Shown here in pieces: positions 33,089 through 42,754 of a DNA stretch of 64,000 nucleotides. Every line of letters begins with the position of its first letter. Within the stretch, counting starts at the first letter, position 1. The notes under the pieces are model-generated. The model was given only the letters and a program-made list of their open reading frames with translations, was not told where the DNA came from and searched no databases. Position numbers and translations under genes: made by a program. Where the stretch lies: NCBI RefSeq assembly GCF_003313465.1, contig NZ_KZ845665.1:450583-514582 (forward strand), in the 5' to 3' direction. The DNA is from Thermoflavimicrobium daqui (GTDB lineage Bacteria > Bacillota > Bacilli > Thermoactinomycetales > Thermoactinomycetaceae).

Positions 33089-33123
33089 TGGTGAAAAGTG
33101 GAGGAAAGTGGGGGGAAGGGGTT
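33089..33123 (+). promoter_or_regulatory. MraZ-type operator: direct repeats at 10-bp period
   Basis: TGGTG (33089), TGGAG (33099), TGGGG (33109) and GGGTT (33119) are separated by 5-base spacers, so they fall on one face of the helix. Known MraZ boxes are TGGGN repeats with 5-base spacers. This suggests MraZ autorepression of the cluster. Confidence 0.7.
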
Positions 33124-33143
33124 GACGAGGGGAGGATAAGGTC

Positions 33144-33575
33144 ATGTTCATGGGTGAATATCGTCATTCTATTGACGATAAGGGTAGACTAATCATTCCG
33201 GCCAAGTTTCGTGACGGACTTGGTTCATCATTTGTTGTCACACGTGGACTTGATCATTGTCTTTTTGCATACCCTCAGTCAGAATGGATACAATTAGAGC
33301 AAAAGCTCAAAGCGCTCCCATTTACCAAAGCAGATGCTCGGGCTTTTACACGCTTCTTTTTCTCAGGTGCGAGTGAAGTAGATTTGGATAAGCAAGGAAG
33401 AGTACATATCCCCAGTAATCTTCGTGACTTTGCACGATTAAAAAAAGAATGTGTTGTAATCGGGGTATCTTCACGTGTTGAGATTTGGTGTAAAGAAGAA
33501 TGGGAAAATTACTATACCCAATCCGAAGACTCTTTTAATGAGATTGCTGAGAGTCTTGTCAATTTGGACTTATAA
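33144..33575 (+). CDS. mraZ: Transcriptional regulator MraZ
   Basis: A 143-residue protein with two AbrB-like MraZ repeats. Both conserved DxxGR motifs are visible, [13 protein letters not shown] at about 12 and [14 protein letters not shown] at about 82. The N-terminus MFMGEYRHS matches B. subtilis. MraZ forms rings that bind direct repeats upstream of its own gene and represses the cell-division cluster; such repeats lie at 33089-33123. Start ATG 33144 follows GAGGGGAGG. First gene of the cluster. Confidence 0.95.
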   Translation: MFMGEYRHSIDDKGRLIIPAKFRDGLGSSFVVTRGLDHCLFAYPQSEWIQLEQKLKALPFTKADARAFTRFFFSGASEVDLDKQGRVHIPSNLRDFARLKKECVVIGVSSRVEIWCKEEWENYYTQSEDSFNEIAESLVNLDL

Positions 33576-33592
33576 AAAAAGGATGAAGTAGG

Positions 33593-34525
33593 TTGTTCAA
33601 GCATGAGACAGTTCTAAAATTTGAAGCAGTAGAAGCACTTCAGATCAAATCAGATGGCATTTATGTGGATTGCACTCTAGGTGGTGCAGGACATAGTCAA
33701 AAGATTGCTAGTCAATTGGAATCGACGGGTACACTAATCGGCTTAGATCAAGATGAGAGGGCCCTTGAAGCTGCTAGAGAGAGATTAAAAGATGCAGTTT
33801 GTCGAATTTTCTTGGTTAAGTCTAACTTCCGCCGGGTAAAAGAAATAGTAAATGAACTTGGATTTTCAGAAGTAGATGGTATTCTCTTCGACTTGGGTGT
33901 ATCTTCTCCACAGCTGGATGAAGGTGAAAGAGGCTTTAGCTATCATCAAGATGCGCCTTTAGATATGCGTATGGATCAAGAGCAAGAGCGCTCAGCTTTC
34001 CATGTAGTTAATGATTCGTCTGAAGAAGAACTCATCCGTATTTTATTTGAGTATGGTGAAGAGAAATTTGCTCGTCGGATTACTAGAGAGATTATCAAGA
34101 GGCGGGAACAGCAACCCATTACTACAACATTCGAGTTGGTTGATTTAATAAAAAAAGCGATTCCAGCACCAGCTAGAAGGTCAGGCCCCCATCCTGCTCG
34201 GCGTACATTTCAAGCTATTCGTATTGCAGTTAATGATGAATTAAATGTATTTCGTGACGCTTTGGCTCAGTCTGTCGAGCTACTTAAGCCAGGCGGAAGG
34301 GTGAGTGTAATTACTTTTCACTCATTAGAAGATCGAATTTGCAAGCAGTTCTTTTTAGAAAAAGCAAAAGGCTGCATTTGTCCTCCAGAATTTCCAGTAT
34401 GTACATGTAATGAACGGCCACTTCTTAAAGTGATAACAAAAAAACCGATTATACCAAACACAGAAGAATTAGAGAGAAATATACGAGCGCGTTCAGCTAA
34501 ACTACGTATTGCTGAAAAGTGCTAA
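33593..34525 (+). CDS. rsmH: 16S rRNA (cytosine-1402-N4)-methyltransferase
   Basis: SAM-dependent methyltransferase of 310 residues (MraW), modifying C1402 of 16S rRNA in the decoding centre. Features are [13 protein letters not shown], the SAM loop [27 protein letters not shown], and the [16 protein letters not shown] signature. Start TTG 33593 (MFKHETVL) aligns with other RsmH and follows AAAGGATG. It lies 17 bases after mraZ. The C-terminal [12 protein letters not shown] cysteine cluster is usual for the family. Confidence 0.95.
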   Translation: MFKHETVLKFEAVEALQIKSDGIYVDCTLGGAGHSQKIASQLESTGTLIGLDQDERALEAARERLKDAVCRIFLVKSNFRRVKEIVNELGFSEVDGILFDLGVSSPQLDEGERGFSYHQDAPLDMRMDQEQERSAFHVVNDSSEEELIRILFEYGEEKFARRITREIIKRREQQPITTTFELVDLIKKAIPAPARRSGPHPARRTFQAIRIAVNDELNVFRDALAQSVELLKPGGRVSVITFHSLEDRICKQFFLEKAKGCICPPEFPVCTCNERPLLKVITKKPIIPNTEELERNIRARSAKLRIAEKC

Positions 34526-34566
34526 GGGGTTAAGAAAGAGCGAGGTAGTGTAAGGAGGTTAAGGGA

Positions 34567-34941
34567 ATGAGAGAGAATCGAGGGAATGTAGCAGTAGCTT
34601 TACCTTTTGGACAGAGTACAGCTGCCACAAAACCAAAACAAAAGAGAAGACCGCGTTTAAAAGTGATTGGGCTTACGACGGGAGAGAAGGTGCTATATCT
34701 TCTAAGCGTACTCGTTGGTGTTCTGTTAGCTCTCGTTGTCATCTCAAAATATGCAGAAGTGACAGAACTAAATGCGTCCATTAACCAGACAGATACAGAA
34801 ATTCGAAAGGTCAAAGAGGTCAATCTTCAACTGGATACGGAAAAGAAAAAATTGAATAATACAGAGAGAATCCGTGATTTTGCAGAAAAGAATGGCTTGT
34901 ATTTAGATACGGTTAAATCACTTCCCTCAATTCAACAGTGA
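34567..34941 (+). CDS. ftsL: Cell division protein FtsL
   Basis: A 124-residue single-span membrane protein of the divisome. A basic cytoplasmic N-terminus is followed by one helix (about 40-60, VLYLLSVLVGVLLALVVIS) and an extracellular coiled coil (about 62-105) with NASINQTDTEIRKVKE, matching FtsL. It partners with DivIB and DivIC. ATG 34567 follows AAGGAGG. Identification rests partly on position between rsmH and pbpB. Confidence 0.88.
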   Translation: MRENRGNVAVALPFGQSTAATKPKQKRRPRLKVIGLTTGEKVLYLLSVLVGVLLALVVISKYAEVTELNASINQTDTEIRKVKEVNLQLDTEKKKLNNTERIRDFAEKNGLYLDTVKSLPSIQQ

Positions 34942-35005
34942 ACTAGAATGATGGATAATTGAGACCGAGGATATAGAAAGAAATGAATTGAGGAGAAATG
35001 AGCTT

Positions 35006-36778
35006 ATGGGTAGCCCATTGAAACAAAGTAAAGAGCGTTCCCTCCTAATCGGTCTGATTTTAACCTTGTGTATGGCTGCCATAATCTTTCGACTGTTATG
35101 GATACAGGTAGTTGATGCAGAAAAGTTGGTCAGTCAAGCTCAAGAAAGCTGGGAAAATAATAACCAGGTGATTAAGGCAAAACGGGGAACGATATATGAC
35201 CGTACAAAAATAAATGCCTTGGCTTGGGAAGTAAACGCTTATTATTTTGTAGCAGATCCTTCTCAGATAAAAGATGTAAACAAAACTGTCAAACTTTTGT
35301 CCCCTATTTTACAAATTGCCGAATCGTCATTACGTGAAAAGGTAAGTCAAAAGAGACGATTTGTTCCACTAAAAGAAAATGGCAAGTTTAAATATCCAAA
35401 AGAAGTGTATGATAAAATCCTAAGCTTAAAAGACAATGGGGAGCTAAAAGGAATTTATGGATATAAAACATCTGCTCGTCAATATAGTGGACCGCAATTA
35501 GCTCATGTGCTTGGTTTTTTAAATAGTGACGATAAACCTGTGGGTGGAGTTGAATCTTATTATAATGAAAAGTGGTTAAAAGGCAAGGATGGGATTATCA
35601 AATATAAAAAAGCAAAAGATGGAATGATGATTTCAGATGGTCCTGAGAAGTTTCAACCGCCTGTTCCAGGAAAGGATTTAGTACTTTCCATTGACTCTAG
35701 TATACAAAATCATGTTGAAGCAGTTTTAAATCAAGTGTTGAAATCACACCCAGCTAAAGGAGCGACAGCAATTGTAGCAGATCCTCGTAATGGTGAAATT
35801 TTAGCAATGGCGAGTCGGCCCACTTTTGATCCTAATCGTTCTACCTCTACATATACACAAGAAAATGGACTGAATCTAGCTGTCCAAAGCCAGTTTGAGC
35901 CAGGATCGACCTTTAAAATCGTTACTTTAGCTGCAGCAATTAACGAAAATCTTTTTGATCCAAATGAAACTTTTCAATCTGGTACGATTAAGATTGATGA
36001 TCAAACAATTCGAGATTGGCAAGCGGATGGCTGGGGAACGATATCTTATCGTGAAGGAGTTTATAAATCGAGTAATGTTGCCTTTGTAAATCTGGCTGAA
36101 AAGTTAGGTGCTGATCGTTTTCAGGAGTACATTGATCGTTTTGGATTTGGGAAAATGAATGCGAAGTTTGGTAAGAAAACAGGACTTGATCTTCCAGCAG
36201 AAGAAAAAGGGATTTTTTATCATCGAGTACCATATCGGTCTGAAATAGCAACTGCTGCATTTGGACAGGGGATCTCAGTAACACCTATTCAGCAGATTCA
36301 AGCTGTTAGTGCGATTGCCAATGGGGGAGTACTTTATAAACCTCATTTATTAAAAGAAGTGTGGGATGCAGAACAAAAAAAATTGGTGCATCGAGAAAAA
36401 CCAACGGGTAAGCGGATTATTGAACAAGAAACGGCCAAGAAAGTACGCGAACTACTCCGAGGGGCTGTAAAATATGGCACTGGACAAGAAGCAGATTTGC
36501 CAGGTTATCGCGTTGCAGGTAAGACTGGAACAGCACAGAAGCCAGATCCAAATGGTGGTGGATATTTAAAAGATAAATATATTGTTTCTTTTGTCGGATT
36601 TGCACCTGCTGAATCTCCAGATGTTGTCGTTTATGTTGCTTTCGATGAGCCGACCAATGCTTATGGTTCTACATCAGGTGGAACGATAGCTGCACCAACT
36701 GCCCGTGATATTTTAAAGAAAACACTTCAGTTGCGTGGAGTTCCACCCAAAGATGAAGAGGAATTCGACTTAAAATGA
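35006..36778 (+). CDS. pbpB: Division-specific penicillin-binding protein (PBP2B type)
   Basis: Class B transpeptidase that cross-links septal peptidoglycan, 590 residues. A membrane anchor (about 16-36) is followed by the dimerisation domain (AKRGTIYDRT) and the transpeptidase domain with FEPGSTFKIVTL (catalytic Ser), YKSSNVAF (SxN) and AGKTGTAQKP (KTG). It ends soon after the catalytic domain and lacks the C-terminal PASTA repeats of B. subtilis PBP2B. Start ATG 35006 (MGSPLKQSK) follows GAGGAG; TTG 34988 lies before that site. A DUF4352-like gene separates it from spoVD. Confidence 0.9.
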   Translation: MGSPLKQSKERSLLIGLILTLCMAAIIFRLLWIQVVDAEKLVSQAQESWENNNQVIKAKRGTIYDRTKINALAWEVNAYYFVADPSQIKDVNKTVKLLSPILQIAESSLREKVSQKRRFVPLKENGKFKYPKEVYDKILSLKDNGELKGIYGYKTSARQYSGPQLAHVLGFLNSDDKPVGGVESYYNEKWLKGKDGIIKYKKAKDGMMISDGPEKFQPPVPGKDLVLSIDSSIQNHVEAVLNQVLKSHPAKGATAIVADPRNGEILAMASRPTFDPNRSTSTYTQENGLNLAVQSQFEPGSTFKIVTLAAAINENLFDPNETFQSGTIKIDDQTIRDWQADGWGTISYREGVYKSSNVAFVNLAEKLGADRFQEYIDRFGFGKMNAKFGKKTGLDLPAEEKGIFYHRVPYRSEIATAAFGQGISVTPIQQIQAVSAIANGGVLYKPHLLKEVWDAEQKKLVHREKPTGKRIIEQETAKKVRELLRGAVKYGTGQEADLPGYRVAGKTGTAQKPDPNGGGYLKDKYIVSFVGFAPAESPDVVVYVAFDEPTNAYGSTSGGTIAAPTARDILKKTLQLRGVPPKDEEEFDLK

Positions 36779-36864
36779 GGTTTTTCTTCTCTTCTTATAA
36801 CTCACTTTAAGGCAATGATATTGAAATTTTATCTAGCATTATAGTATCATTAAATTGGATTTTC

Positions 36865-36889
36865 AAACGCCTTTAAGGCGTTTTTTTTG
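36865..36889 (+). terminator. Terminator after pbpB
   Basis: AAACGCC and GGCGTTT arms with a small loop, followed by eight T. Confidence 0.85.
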
Positions 36890-37024
36890 TGTAAACTGTT
36901 TCTTTTTTTATCAGTCATATTTATGATATAAATAAAAGTTAATAATAAATTTATGGTTTGATCGTTTACTCTATGTTAAATCATTGTTACAGTATTAGAC
37001 AGTTAGATATGGGGGCATGCTGTC

Positions 37025-37603
37025 GTGTTAAAAAGATTTTTTATAGGATTGTTTGCGCTTAGTTTCCTCGGAGCTTCTGTATATTTTGCAGGAGGATTCG
37101 GGATTGTTATCAAAAAAGAGAGATCACAAGTTGCCGCACAACAAAAGAAGCCAAAACCAAAAGAAACGAAACAAGTTAAAATGGGCGAAACAATTGAAAT
37201 CCAAGATGTGAAGGTTTCTGTTGACTTTGCTAGAGCACGTCAAGTAGGTTTATTCGGTGATGGTGCACCTCTTAATGACCATTTTGTTTATATTGATATG
37301 ATTTTTGAGCAAAGCAAAGATCGATCAACTATGGTAACAATACTTAATCGCTTGAAGTTAGTCGATGCCAATCAAAAACAATATACAAATGCAGTCAAAC
37401 CTATTATAAAAACATTAGATAGTACTGATCATAAAGTTTTGGGTAAGATTGCGTTTGACGTTTCTAATAGCGATTCTTATGAACTTATTTATGATGATTC
37501 TAAAGCAAATGTTCGTTATGTATGTAAACTAAAAGTAGCCGATTTGCCAAATTTAAAGCAAAAAAAGACTAAAAACGTAGAACCACAAACAGGAAATCAA
37601 TAA
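37025..37603 (+). CDS. DUF4352-like secreted or membrane-anchored protein
   Basis: A 192-residue protein with one N-terminal hydrophobic helix (about 5-27, IGLFALSFLGASVYFAG), a lysine-rich linker, and a beta-rich domain (about 50-180) that resembles DUF4352/TRF2-like lipoprotein folds: MGETIEIQDVKVSVD, then NDHFVYIDMIFEQS. No lipobox cysteine is seen. It starts with GTG 37025 after GGGGG. Its own terminators on both sides make it a separate transcription unit inside the division cluster, a position not known to me in B. subtilis. Function unknown. Confidence 0.65.
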   Translation: MLKRFFIGLFALSFLGASVYFAGGFGIVIKKERSQVAAQQKKPKPKETKQVKMGETIEIQDVKVSVDFARARQVGLFGDGAPLNDHFVYIDMIFEQSKDRSTMVTILNRLKLVDANQKQYTNAVKPIIKTLDSTDHKVLGKIAFDVSNSDSYELIYDDSKANVRYVCKLKVADLPNLKQKKTKNVEPQTGNQ

Positions 37604-37614
37604 ACTTAAATCCA

Positions 37615-37656
37615 AAAGCTCCATACCTAATCGAATAGGGATGTGGAGCTTTTTCA
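37615..37656 (+). terminator. Terminator of DUF4352-like gene
   Basis: AAAGCTCCA and TGGAGCTTT arms with additional inner pairing (AC/GT), then T-rich sequence. Confidence 0.85.
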
Positions 37657-37789
37657 TTTAGATTTATGGGGTTTCCTATTTTCTATATAAAAGGGGAATC
37701 AAACAAATAGCCCTTAAGTTGAGTCATTATTTAACATGTACTTGAATAAGCTTGTCTAGAGAAGTCCCTGATGGAAAGGGGGATCACTT

Positions 37790-39706
37790 TTGCGGATTGT
37801 GCAGAAAGTGGTACGAAAGCGCCTGTTTTTATTTCTCTTAATAGCAACACTTGTATTCTTAGCTTTATTGGGTCGGCTCTCCTATGTTCAACTAGTGCAA
37901 GGAAATTGGCTTTCAAAAAAGGCGCAGGATCTTGGATCCCGTGATATTCCTTTCCAAGCGAAACGCGGGCGGATTCTTGATCGCAATGGGAAAGCGCTGA
38001 CCTATAATATTAGTTCTCCCACTGTACTTATGATTCCAGCACAAATTAAGGATCGAGAACGAACGGCTAGAGAGCTTGCTCGTATATTACAAATATCCGA
38101 AAAAAAAGTAAAAGAACAAATTAGTAAAAGAAAGATGTTTGTAGCCATTCGACCCGAAGGAGTTAAGATTTCTGAAGAAAAAGCTAGGCAGATTCAAGCA
38201 CTGCGAATGCCAGGGGTTTTTATCACAGAAGATAGTAAGCGCTACTACCCGTATGGAAATTTGGCCGCGCATTTATTGGGTTTTACTGGAATTGATAGCC
38301 AAGGATTAGCGGGGCTTGAGCTTGTCTATGATGAGCGATTAAAAGGAAGACCTGGATATGTCTCATTTAGTGCGAATGCACGTGGTGAGGAATTACCAGG
38401 TGGGATGGATCATTATATTCCTCCTCGAGATGGTTTAGATCTCATGCTTACATTGGATAAGTCCATTCAGACAATTATGGAAAGAGAGATGGACCAAGCA
38501 ATGGCCCAGTACCAACCAGAAAATATCCTAGGAATTGCCATGGACCCCAAAACTGGTGAAATATTAGCCATGAGCAGTCGGCCTACTTATCGTCCTGATC
38601 AATACCGATTTGCTGATCCAATGATTTATAATCGAAATCTGCCGATTTGGAAAACATACGAACCAGGTTCTACATTTAAGATTATCACACTCGCAGCTGC
38701 ACTTGAGGAAAAAAAAGTGAATTTTAATGAAACATTTAGTGATCCAGGTTTTATTGTAGTAGCGGGCGCAAGATTACGCTGCTGGAAAGCAGGTGGACAT
38801 GGTCATCAAACATATTTAGAAGTCGTTGAAAACTCTTGTAACCCTGGATTTGTTAATTTAGGACAACGCTTAGGAAAAGAAAAATTGTTATCATATATAA
38901 AAAAATTTGGATTTGGTGAGAAAACAGGCATTGATCTAAGTGGTGAAGCCAAAGGAATCTTATTTAAGCCACAACGAATGGGACCAGTCGAATTAGCAAC
39001 AACAGCATTTGGTCAAGGTGTTTCTGTGACACCGATTCAACAAGTAACCGCCGTTTCTGCAGCCGTTAATGGTGGCAAGTTGATGGTTCCTCATTTAGCA
39101 AAAGCTTGGATTAATTCAGATACAGGAGATACTATCGAGCGAAATCAACCAAAAGCCAAAAGACGTGTGATTTCTGAGGAGACGTCGAAAAAGATCCGTT
39201 TTGCTTTAGAAAGTGTAGTAGCCAAAGGGACAGGAAGAAAGGCGTTTATCGATGGTTACCGAGTGGGTGGAAAGACAGGAACAGCACAAAAAGTAGGTCC
39301 AAATGGGGTTTATTTAAAAAACAATCATATTGTTTCATTTATTGGTGTTGCCCCAGCGGATGATCCTAAGCTTGTGGTGTATATTGCCGTTGACAACCCC
39401 AAAGGGATTCAATTTGGTGGAGTGGTGGCAGCACCCATCGTGGGAAAAGTTTTGCATGATAGTTTGCGATATCTAGAGATACCAAAAAGGAAAAGTCAAA
39501 TTCCACCTGAAGATACACCACTGACCACTCCGATTGTCGAGGTTCCTAATTTAATCGGTCAAGAAACTGACAAAATTAGAACTAGCTTGTATTCGTTCCA
39601 GTTAGAATACAGTGGTGACGGGGAAAAAGTGATTGATCAAGTTCCAAAACCTGGGGAAAGAGTCAAAAAGGGTTCAACCATCCGAATCTACTTGGGTGAC
39701 AAATGA
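37790..39706 (+). CDS. spoVD: Stage V sporulation protein D, class B PBP
   Basis: Sporulation-specific transpeptidase required for spore cortex peptidoglycan, 638 residues. A membrane anchor (about 10-32) precedes the dimerisation region (AKRGRILDRNGK) and a transpeptidase domain with YEPGSTFKIITL, VENSCNPGF (SxN) and GGKTGTAQKV (KTG). One PASTA domain (about 580-636) begins at VEVPNLIGQETDK. Size, the PASTA tail and position before murE match B. subtilis SpoVD. It starts with TTG 37790 after AAAGGGGG. It follows a terminator, so it has its own promoter; in B. subtilis this is sigma-E dependent. Confidence 0.92.
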   Translation: MRIVQKVVRKRLFLFLLIATLVFLALLGRLSYVQLVQGNWLSKKAQDLGSRDIPFQAKRGRILDRNGKALTYNISSPTVLMIPAQIKDRERTARELARILQISEKKVKEQISKRKMFVAIRPEGVKISEEKARQIQALRMPGVFITEDSKRYYPYGNLAAHLLGFTGIDSQGLAGLELVYDERLKGRPGYVSFSANARGEELPGGMDHYIPPRDGLDLMLTLDKSIQTIMEREMDQAMAQYQPENILGIAMDPKTGEILAMSSRPTYRPDQYRFADPMIYNRNLPIWKTYEPGSTFKIITLAAALEEKKVNFNETFSDPGFIVVAGARLRCWKAGGHGHQTYLEVVENSCNPGFVNLGQRLGKEKLLSYIKKFGFGEKTGIDLSGEAKGILFKPQRMGPVELATTAFGQGVSVTPIQQVTAVSAAVNGGKLMVPHLAKAWINSDTGDTIERNQPKAKRRVISEETSKKIRFALESVVAKGTGRKAFIDGYRVGGKTGTAQKVGPNGVYLKNNHIVSFIGVAPADDPKLVVYIAVDNPKGIQFGGVVAAPIVGKVLHDSLRYLEIPKRKSQIPPEDTPLTTPIVEVPNLIGQETDKIRTSLYSFQLEYSGDGEKVIDQVPKPGERVKKGSTIRIYLGDK

Positions 39707-39735
39707 TAGAAAGGTGATTAAAATAGGAGTATAAA

Positions 39736-39770
39736 AATGGGTGCCAGGATAAAATCCCTGGCATTTCTCT
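39736..39770 (+). terminator. Terminator after spoVD
   Basis: TGCCAGGAT pairs with ATCCCTGGCA (one bulged C), then TTTCTCTTG. Confidence 0.7.
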
Positions 39771-39860
39771 TGTTTATCTATGATTCTAGTAGATGGTTGT
39801 ATTCAATTCTAGCTAATAAAGGTGTTTTTTTGTAATTGAATTATCTCAAGGAGGAATTGT

Positions 39861-41348
39861 ATGAGATTAGAAGATATCATCCAACCACTCATTTTGAAAC
39901 AAGTGATTGGAGATTTAGGTACAGAAATTAAAGGGATTAAAATTGATTCGCGACAAGTAGAATCAGGAGACTTGTTTATTGCACTTCGCGGATTAACTGT
40001 GGATGGTCATCGTTTTATCGATAAGGCTATTTCACAAGGAGCAGCGGCAGTGATGGTTGAAGAACCGATCTCAGCTAATATTCCAGTTGTCATTGTACCT
40101 GATACAAGAAGAGCGATGGCTATGGCTGCTGCAACCTTTTATCGTCATCCAACGAAAGAATTAAAAGTGATCGGGGTAACAGGAACAAATGGTAAGACAA
40201 CCACTACAAATTTAATCCAGCATATTTTAAATGATCAGGATCAAAAAACAGGTTTAATCGGAACGATTTCTATGAAAGTAGGAAATCGTGAGTACAAGGT
40301 AAACAATACAACTCCTGAAATTGTTGATTTACAACGAAGCTTTCGCTGGATGTTAGATGAAGGGTGTAAATATGCGGCGATTGAGGTTTCTTCCCATGGC
40401 TTAGTAATGGGAAGAACAAGAGGTTGTGAGTTTCATATTGCTGTTTTTACAAATTTGACACAGGATCATTTGGATTATCATGAGACAATGGAGAAGTATC
40501 GGGATGCAAAAGGACTGCTTTTTAACCAGTTAGGTACCCGATATTCCGATGATCCACAATTTAATCAGGTGGCCGTTCTCAACGCTGATGACCCTGTGTC
40601 AAAGCATTATGCAAATACAACTTCGGCTCAAGTCATTACATATGGGATTGATCAAAAGGCGGATGTTCGGGCTGAAAATATAAGAATTACGGCTACAGGT
40701 ACTCGTTTTATGCTGCGTAGTTTTGGTGGTGATATCGAAATGAACTTACAATTGGTCGGAAAGTTCAATATCTATAATGCGCTAGCAGCAGTAAGTGTAG
40801 CTCTTTTGGAAGGTATTTCACTTGAGAAGGTGAAAAAAAGCTTAGAATCCATTTCTGGAGTAAATGGTCGATTTGAGCGAGTACAAGCCGGACAAAATTT
40901 TACGGTTTTAGTAGATTATTCGCATACGCCTGATAGCTTAGAGAATGCTTTACAGACGATCCGAGAATTTGTGGATGGACGAGTGATTTGTGTAGTAGGA
41001 TGTGGTGGAGATCGAGATCGTAGCAAGCGGCCTGTCATGGCACAAATTGCTGAAAAGTATAGTGATCTTACTATCATCACCTCAGATAATCCAAGAACAG
41101 AACCACCTGAAGAAATTATTGCCGAAATGGTTGCAGGAATTAAAGGAGTGAACCTCAAACGGTATGAAACTATTGTAGATCGTAGAGAAGCGATCCATTT
41201 TGCTATTCATCAAGCAAAAGCAAATGATGTTGTACTTATTGCTGGAAAGGGACATGAAACGTATCAAGAAATAAATGGTGTTCGTTATGACTTTGACGAT
41301 CGGCTTGTTGCAAAAGCGGCGATTGAATCCCGCCGAAGTGAGGGTTAA
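39861..41348 (+). CDS. murE: UDP-MurNAc-tripeptide synthetase MurE (meso-DAP type)
   Basis: Cytosolic ATP-dependent ligase adding the third stem residue to UDP-MurNAc-Ala-Glu, 495 residues. It has the P-loop VTGTNGKTTTTNLI, the carbamoylated-lysine and magnesium region, and NTTPEIVDLQ. SDNPRTEPPE contains the DNPR motif that selects meso-diaminopimelate over lysine, so the wall is A1-gamma type. Start ATG 39861 follows AAGGAGG. murF follows after two bases. Confidence 0.95.
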   Translation: MRLEDIIQPLILKQVIGDLGTEIKGIKIDSRQVESGDLFIALRGLTVDGHRFIDKAISQGAAAVMVEEPISANIPVVIVPDTRRAMAMAAATFYRHPTKELKVIGVTGTNGKTTTTNLIQHILNDQDQKTGLIGTISMKVGNREYKVNNTTPEIVDLQRSFRWMLDEGCKYAAIEVSSHGLVMGRTRGCEFHIAVFTNLTQDHLDYHETMEKYRDAKGLLFNQLGTRYSDDPQFNQVAVLNADDPVSKHYANTTSAQVITYGIDQKADVRAENIRITATGTRFMLRSFGGDIEMNLQLVGKFNIYNALAAVSVALLEGISLEKVKKSLESISGVNGRFERVQAGQNFTVLVDYSHTPDSLENALQTIREFVDGRVICVVGCGGDRDRSKRPVMAQIAEKYSDLTIITSDNPRTEPPEEIIAEMVAGIKGVNLKRYETIVDRREAIHFAIHQAKANDVVLIAGKGHETYQEINGVRYDFDDRLVAKAAIESRRSEG

Positions 41349-41350
41349 AT

Positions 41351-42754
41351 ATGGAAAGAAGATGTGAATGGATTAAAAAAGTAACAGAAGGTACATGGGT
41401 TGGATCTCCTACAGATCTTTACTTGGCTGTACAAGGTGTTTCTACAGATACCCGAGAGTTAAGTTCCAATCAACTATATGTACCATTGGTAGGAGAAAGA
41501 TTGGATGGTCATCAATTTATTGATCAAGCCATCGAAAAAGGGGCAGCGGCTGCTTTATGGCAAAAAGATCATCCCTTACCAGAAGTGGAAATTCCTCTTA
41601 TTGTCGTATCCGATACACTTGCAGCCTTACAAAGGTTAGCTCAAGCTTACCGGAAAGAGCTCAGAATTCCTGTCATTGCCATTACAGGTAGTAATGGAAA
41701 AACCACGACAAAGGATCTTGTTGCTTCGGTTTTAACCCAGAAGTATCAAGTTCACAAAACAAAAGGGAACCTAAATAATCATATTGGCGTTCCACTTACG
41801 ATTCTTAGCATGCCCGCTCAAACAGAAATAGCAGTGATAGAGATGGGAATGAATCATCGTGGAGAGATTGAACATCTCTCGCGAATTGCAGAGCCTGATG
41901 CCGCAGTGATTACCAATATTGGTGAATCACATATTGAATTTTTGGGTTCACGTGAAGGAATTGCTGAGGCGAAATTGGAAATAAGAGAAGGATTAGTAGA
42001 AAAAGGACCCATCTTTTTTGATGGGGATGAGCCATTATTACGAAGTAAACTCGCTCGAGAGACTCGTCCACTCTTTCCGATAGGATGGGGAGAAAATAAT
42101 GTTGATAGGCCCGCTAATGTGGTATTAGACGGTGTAAAAGGTTATCATTTTTCCTCAACACGTACGGGTACTTCCTTTCATCTTCCTTTACTAGGAAGAC
42201 ATAATGTGATCAATGCGATGCTAGCGATAAGTGTAGGGCGCTACTTTGGACTAGAAGAACAGCAAATTGCTGAAGGTCTTCTACAAGTGAAACTGACCGG
42301 AAGACGCTTAGAGTTAAAAACGGCTGTAAGTGGAATGCAAATTATTGATGATGCATACAATGCTAGTCCCACCTCTATGCGGGCGGCGATTGATCTCCTG
42401 ATGGAATTAGATTTATCACTAGAAAAGTGGGTTCTACTCGGTGATATGCTTGAAACCGGGCAGCAAGAAAAAATTTATCATCAGGAAATCGGAGAGTATG
42501 CAGTAAATCGTGGAGTTTCTCATATTTATACTGTAGGAGATCGTGGTCGTTATATTTTTGAGGGAGCTATTCGTGCGAATCACGATTCGAATCGAATGAT
42601 TCAGCATTTTGCATCGATAGAGGAAGCGAGCCGATTCTTGGCACAAGTAGGAGGACCAGAGGCTATTCTACTCATTAAAGCTTCACTTGGAGCACAATTA
42701 GTTCAAGTTGTTCATCATCTAACAGAAGGAGAGTCGAGTAAGAAAAATGGGTAA
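41351..42754 (+). CDS. murF: UDP-MurNAc-tripeptide-D-Ala-D-Ala ligase MurF
   Basis: Adds D-Ala-D-Ala to the UDP-MurNAc-tripeptide, 467 residues. P-loop [15 protein letters not shown], then [29 protein letters not shown] and [16 protein letters not shown] are all family motifs. It starts two bases after murE and overlaps mraY by 8 bases. In B. subtilis murF is far from this cluster, whereas here it lies between murE and mraY, the order seen in many other bacteria. Confidence 0.94.
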   Translation: MERRCEWIKKVTEGTWVGSPTDLYLAVQGVSTDTRELSSNQLYVPLVGERLDGHQFIDQAIEKGAAAALWQKDHPLPEVEIPLIVVSDTLAALQRLAQAYRKELRIPVIAITGSNGKTTTKDLVASVLTQKYQVHKTKGNLNNHIGVPLTILSMPAQTEIAVIEMGMNHRGEIEHLSRIAEPDAAVITNIGESHIEFLGSREGIAEAKLEIREGLVEKGPIFFDGDEPLLRSKLARETRPLFPIGWGENNVDRPANVVLDGVKGYHFSSTRTGTSFHLPLLGRHNVINAMLAISVGRYFGLEEQQIAEGLLQVKLTGRRLELKTAVSGMQIIDDAYNASPTSMRAAIDLLMELDLSLEKWVLLGDMLETGQQEKIYHQEIGEYAVNRGVSHIYTVGDRGRYIFEGAIRANHDSNRMIQHFASIEEASRFLAQVGGPEAILLIKASLGAQLVQVVHHLTEGESSKKNG

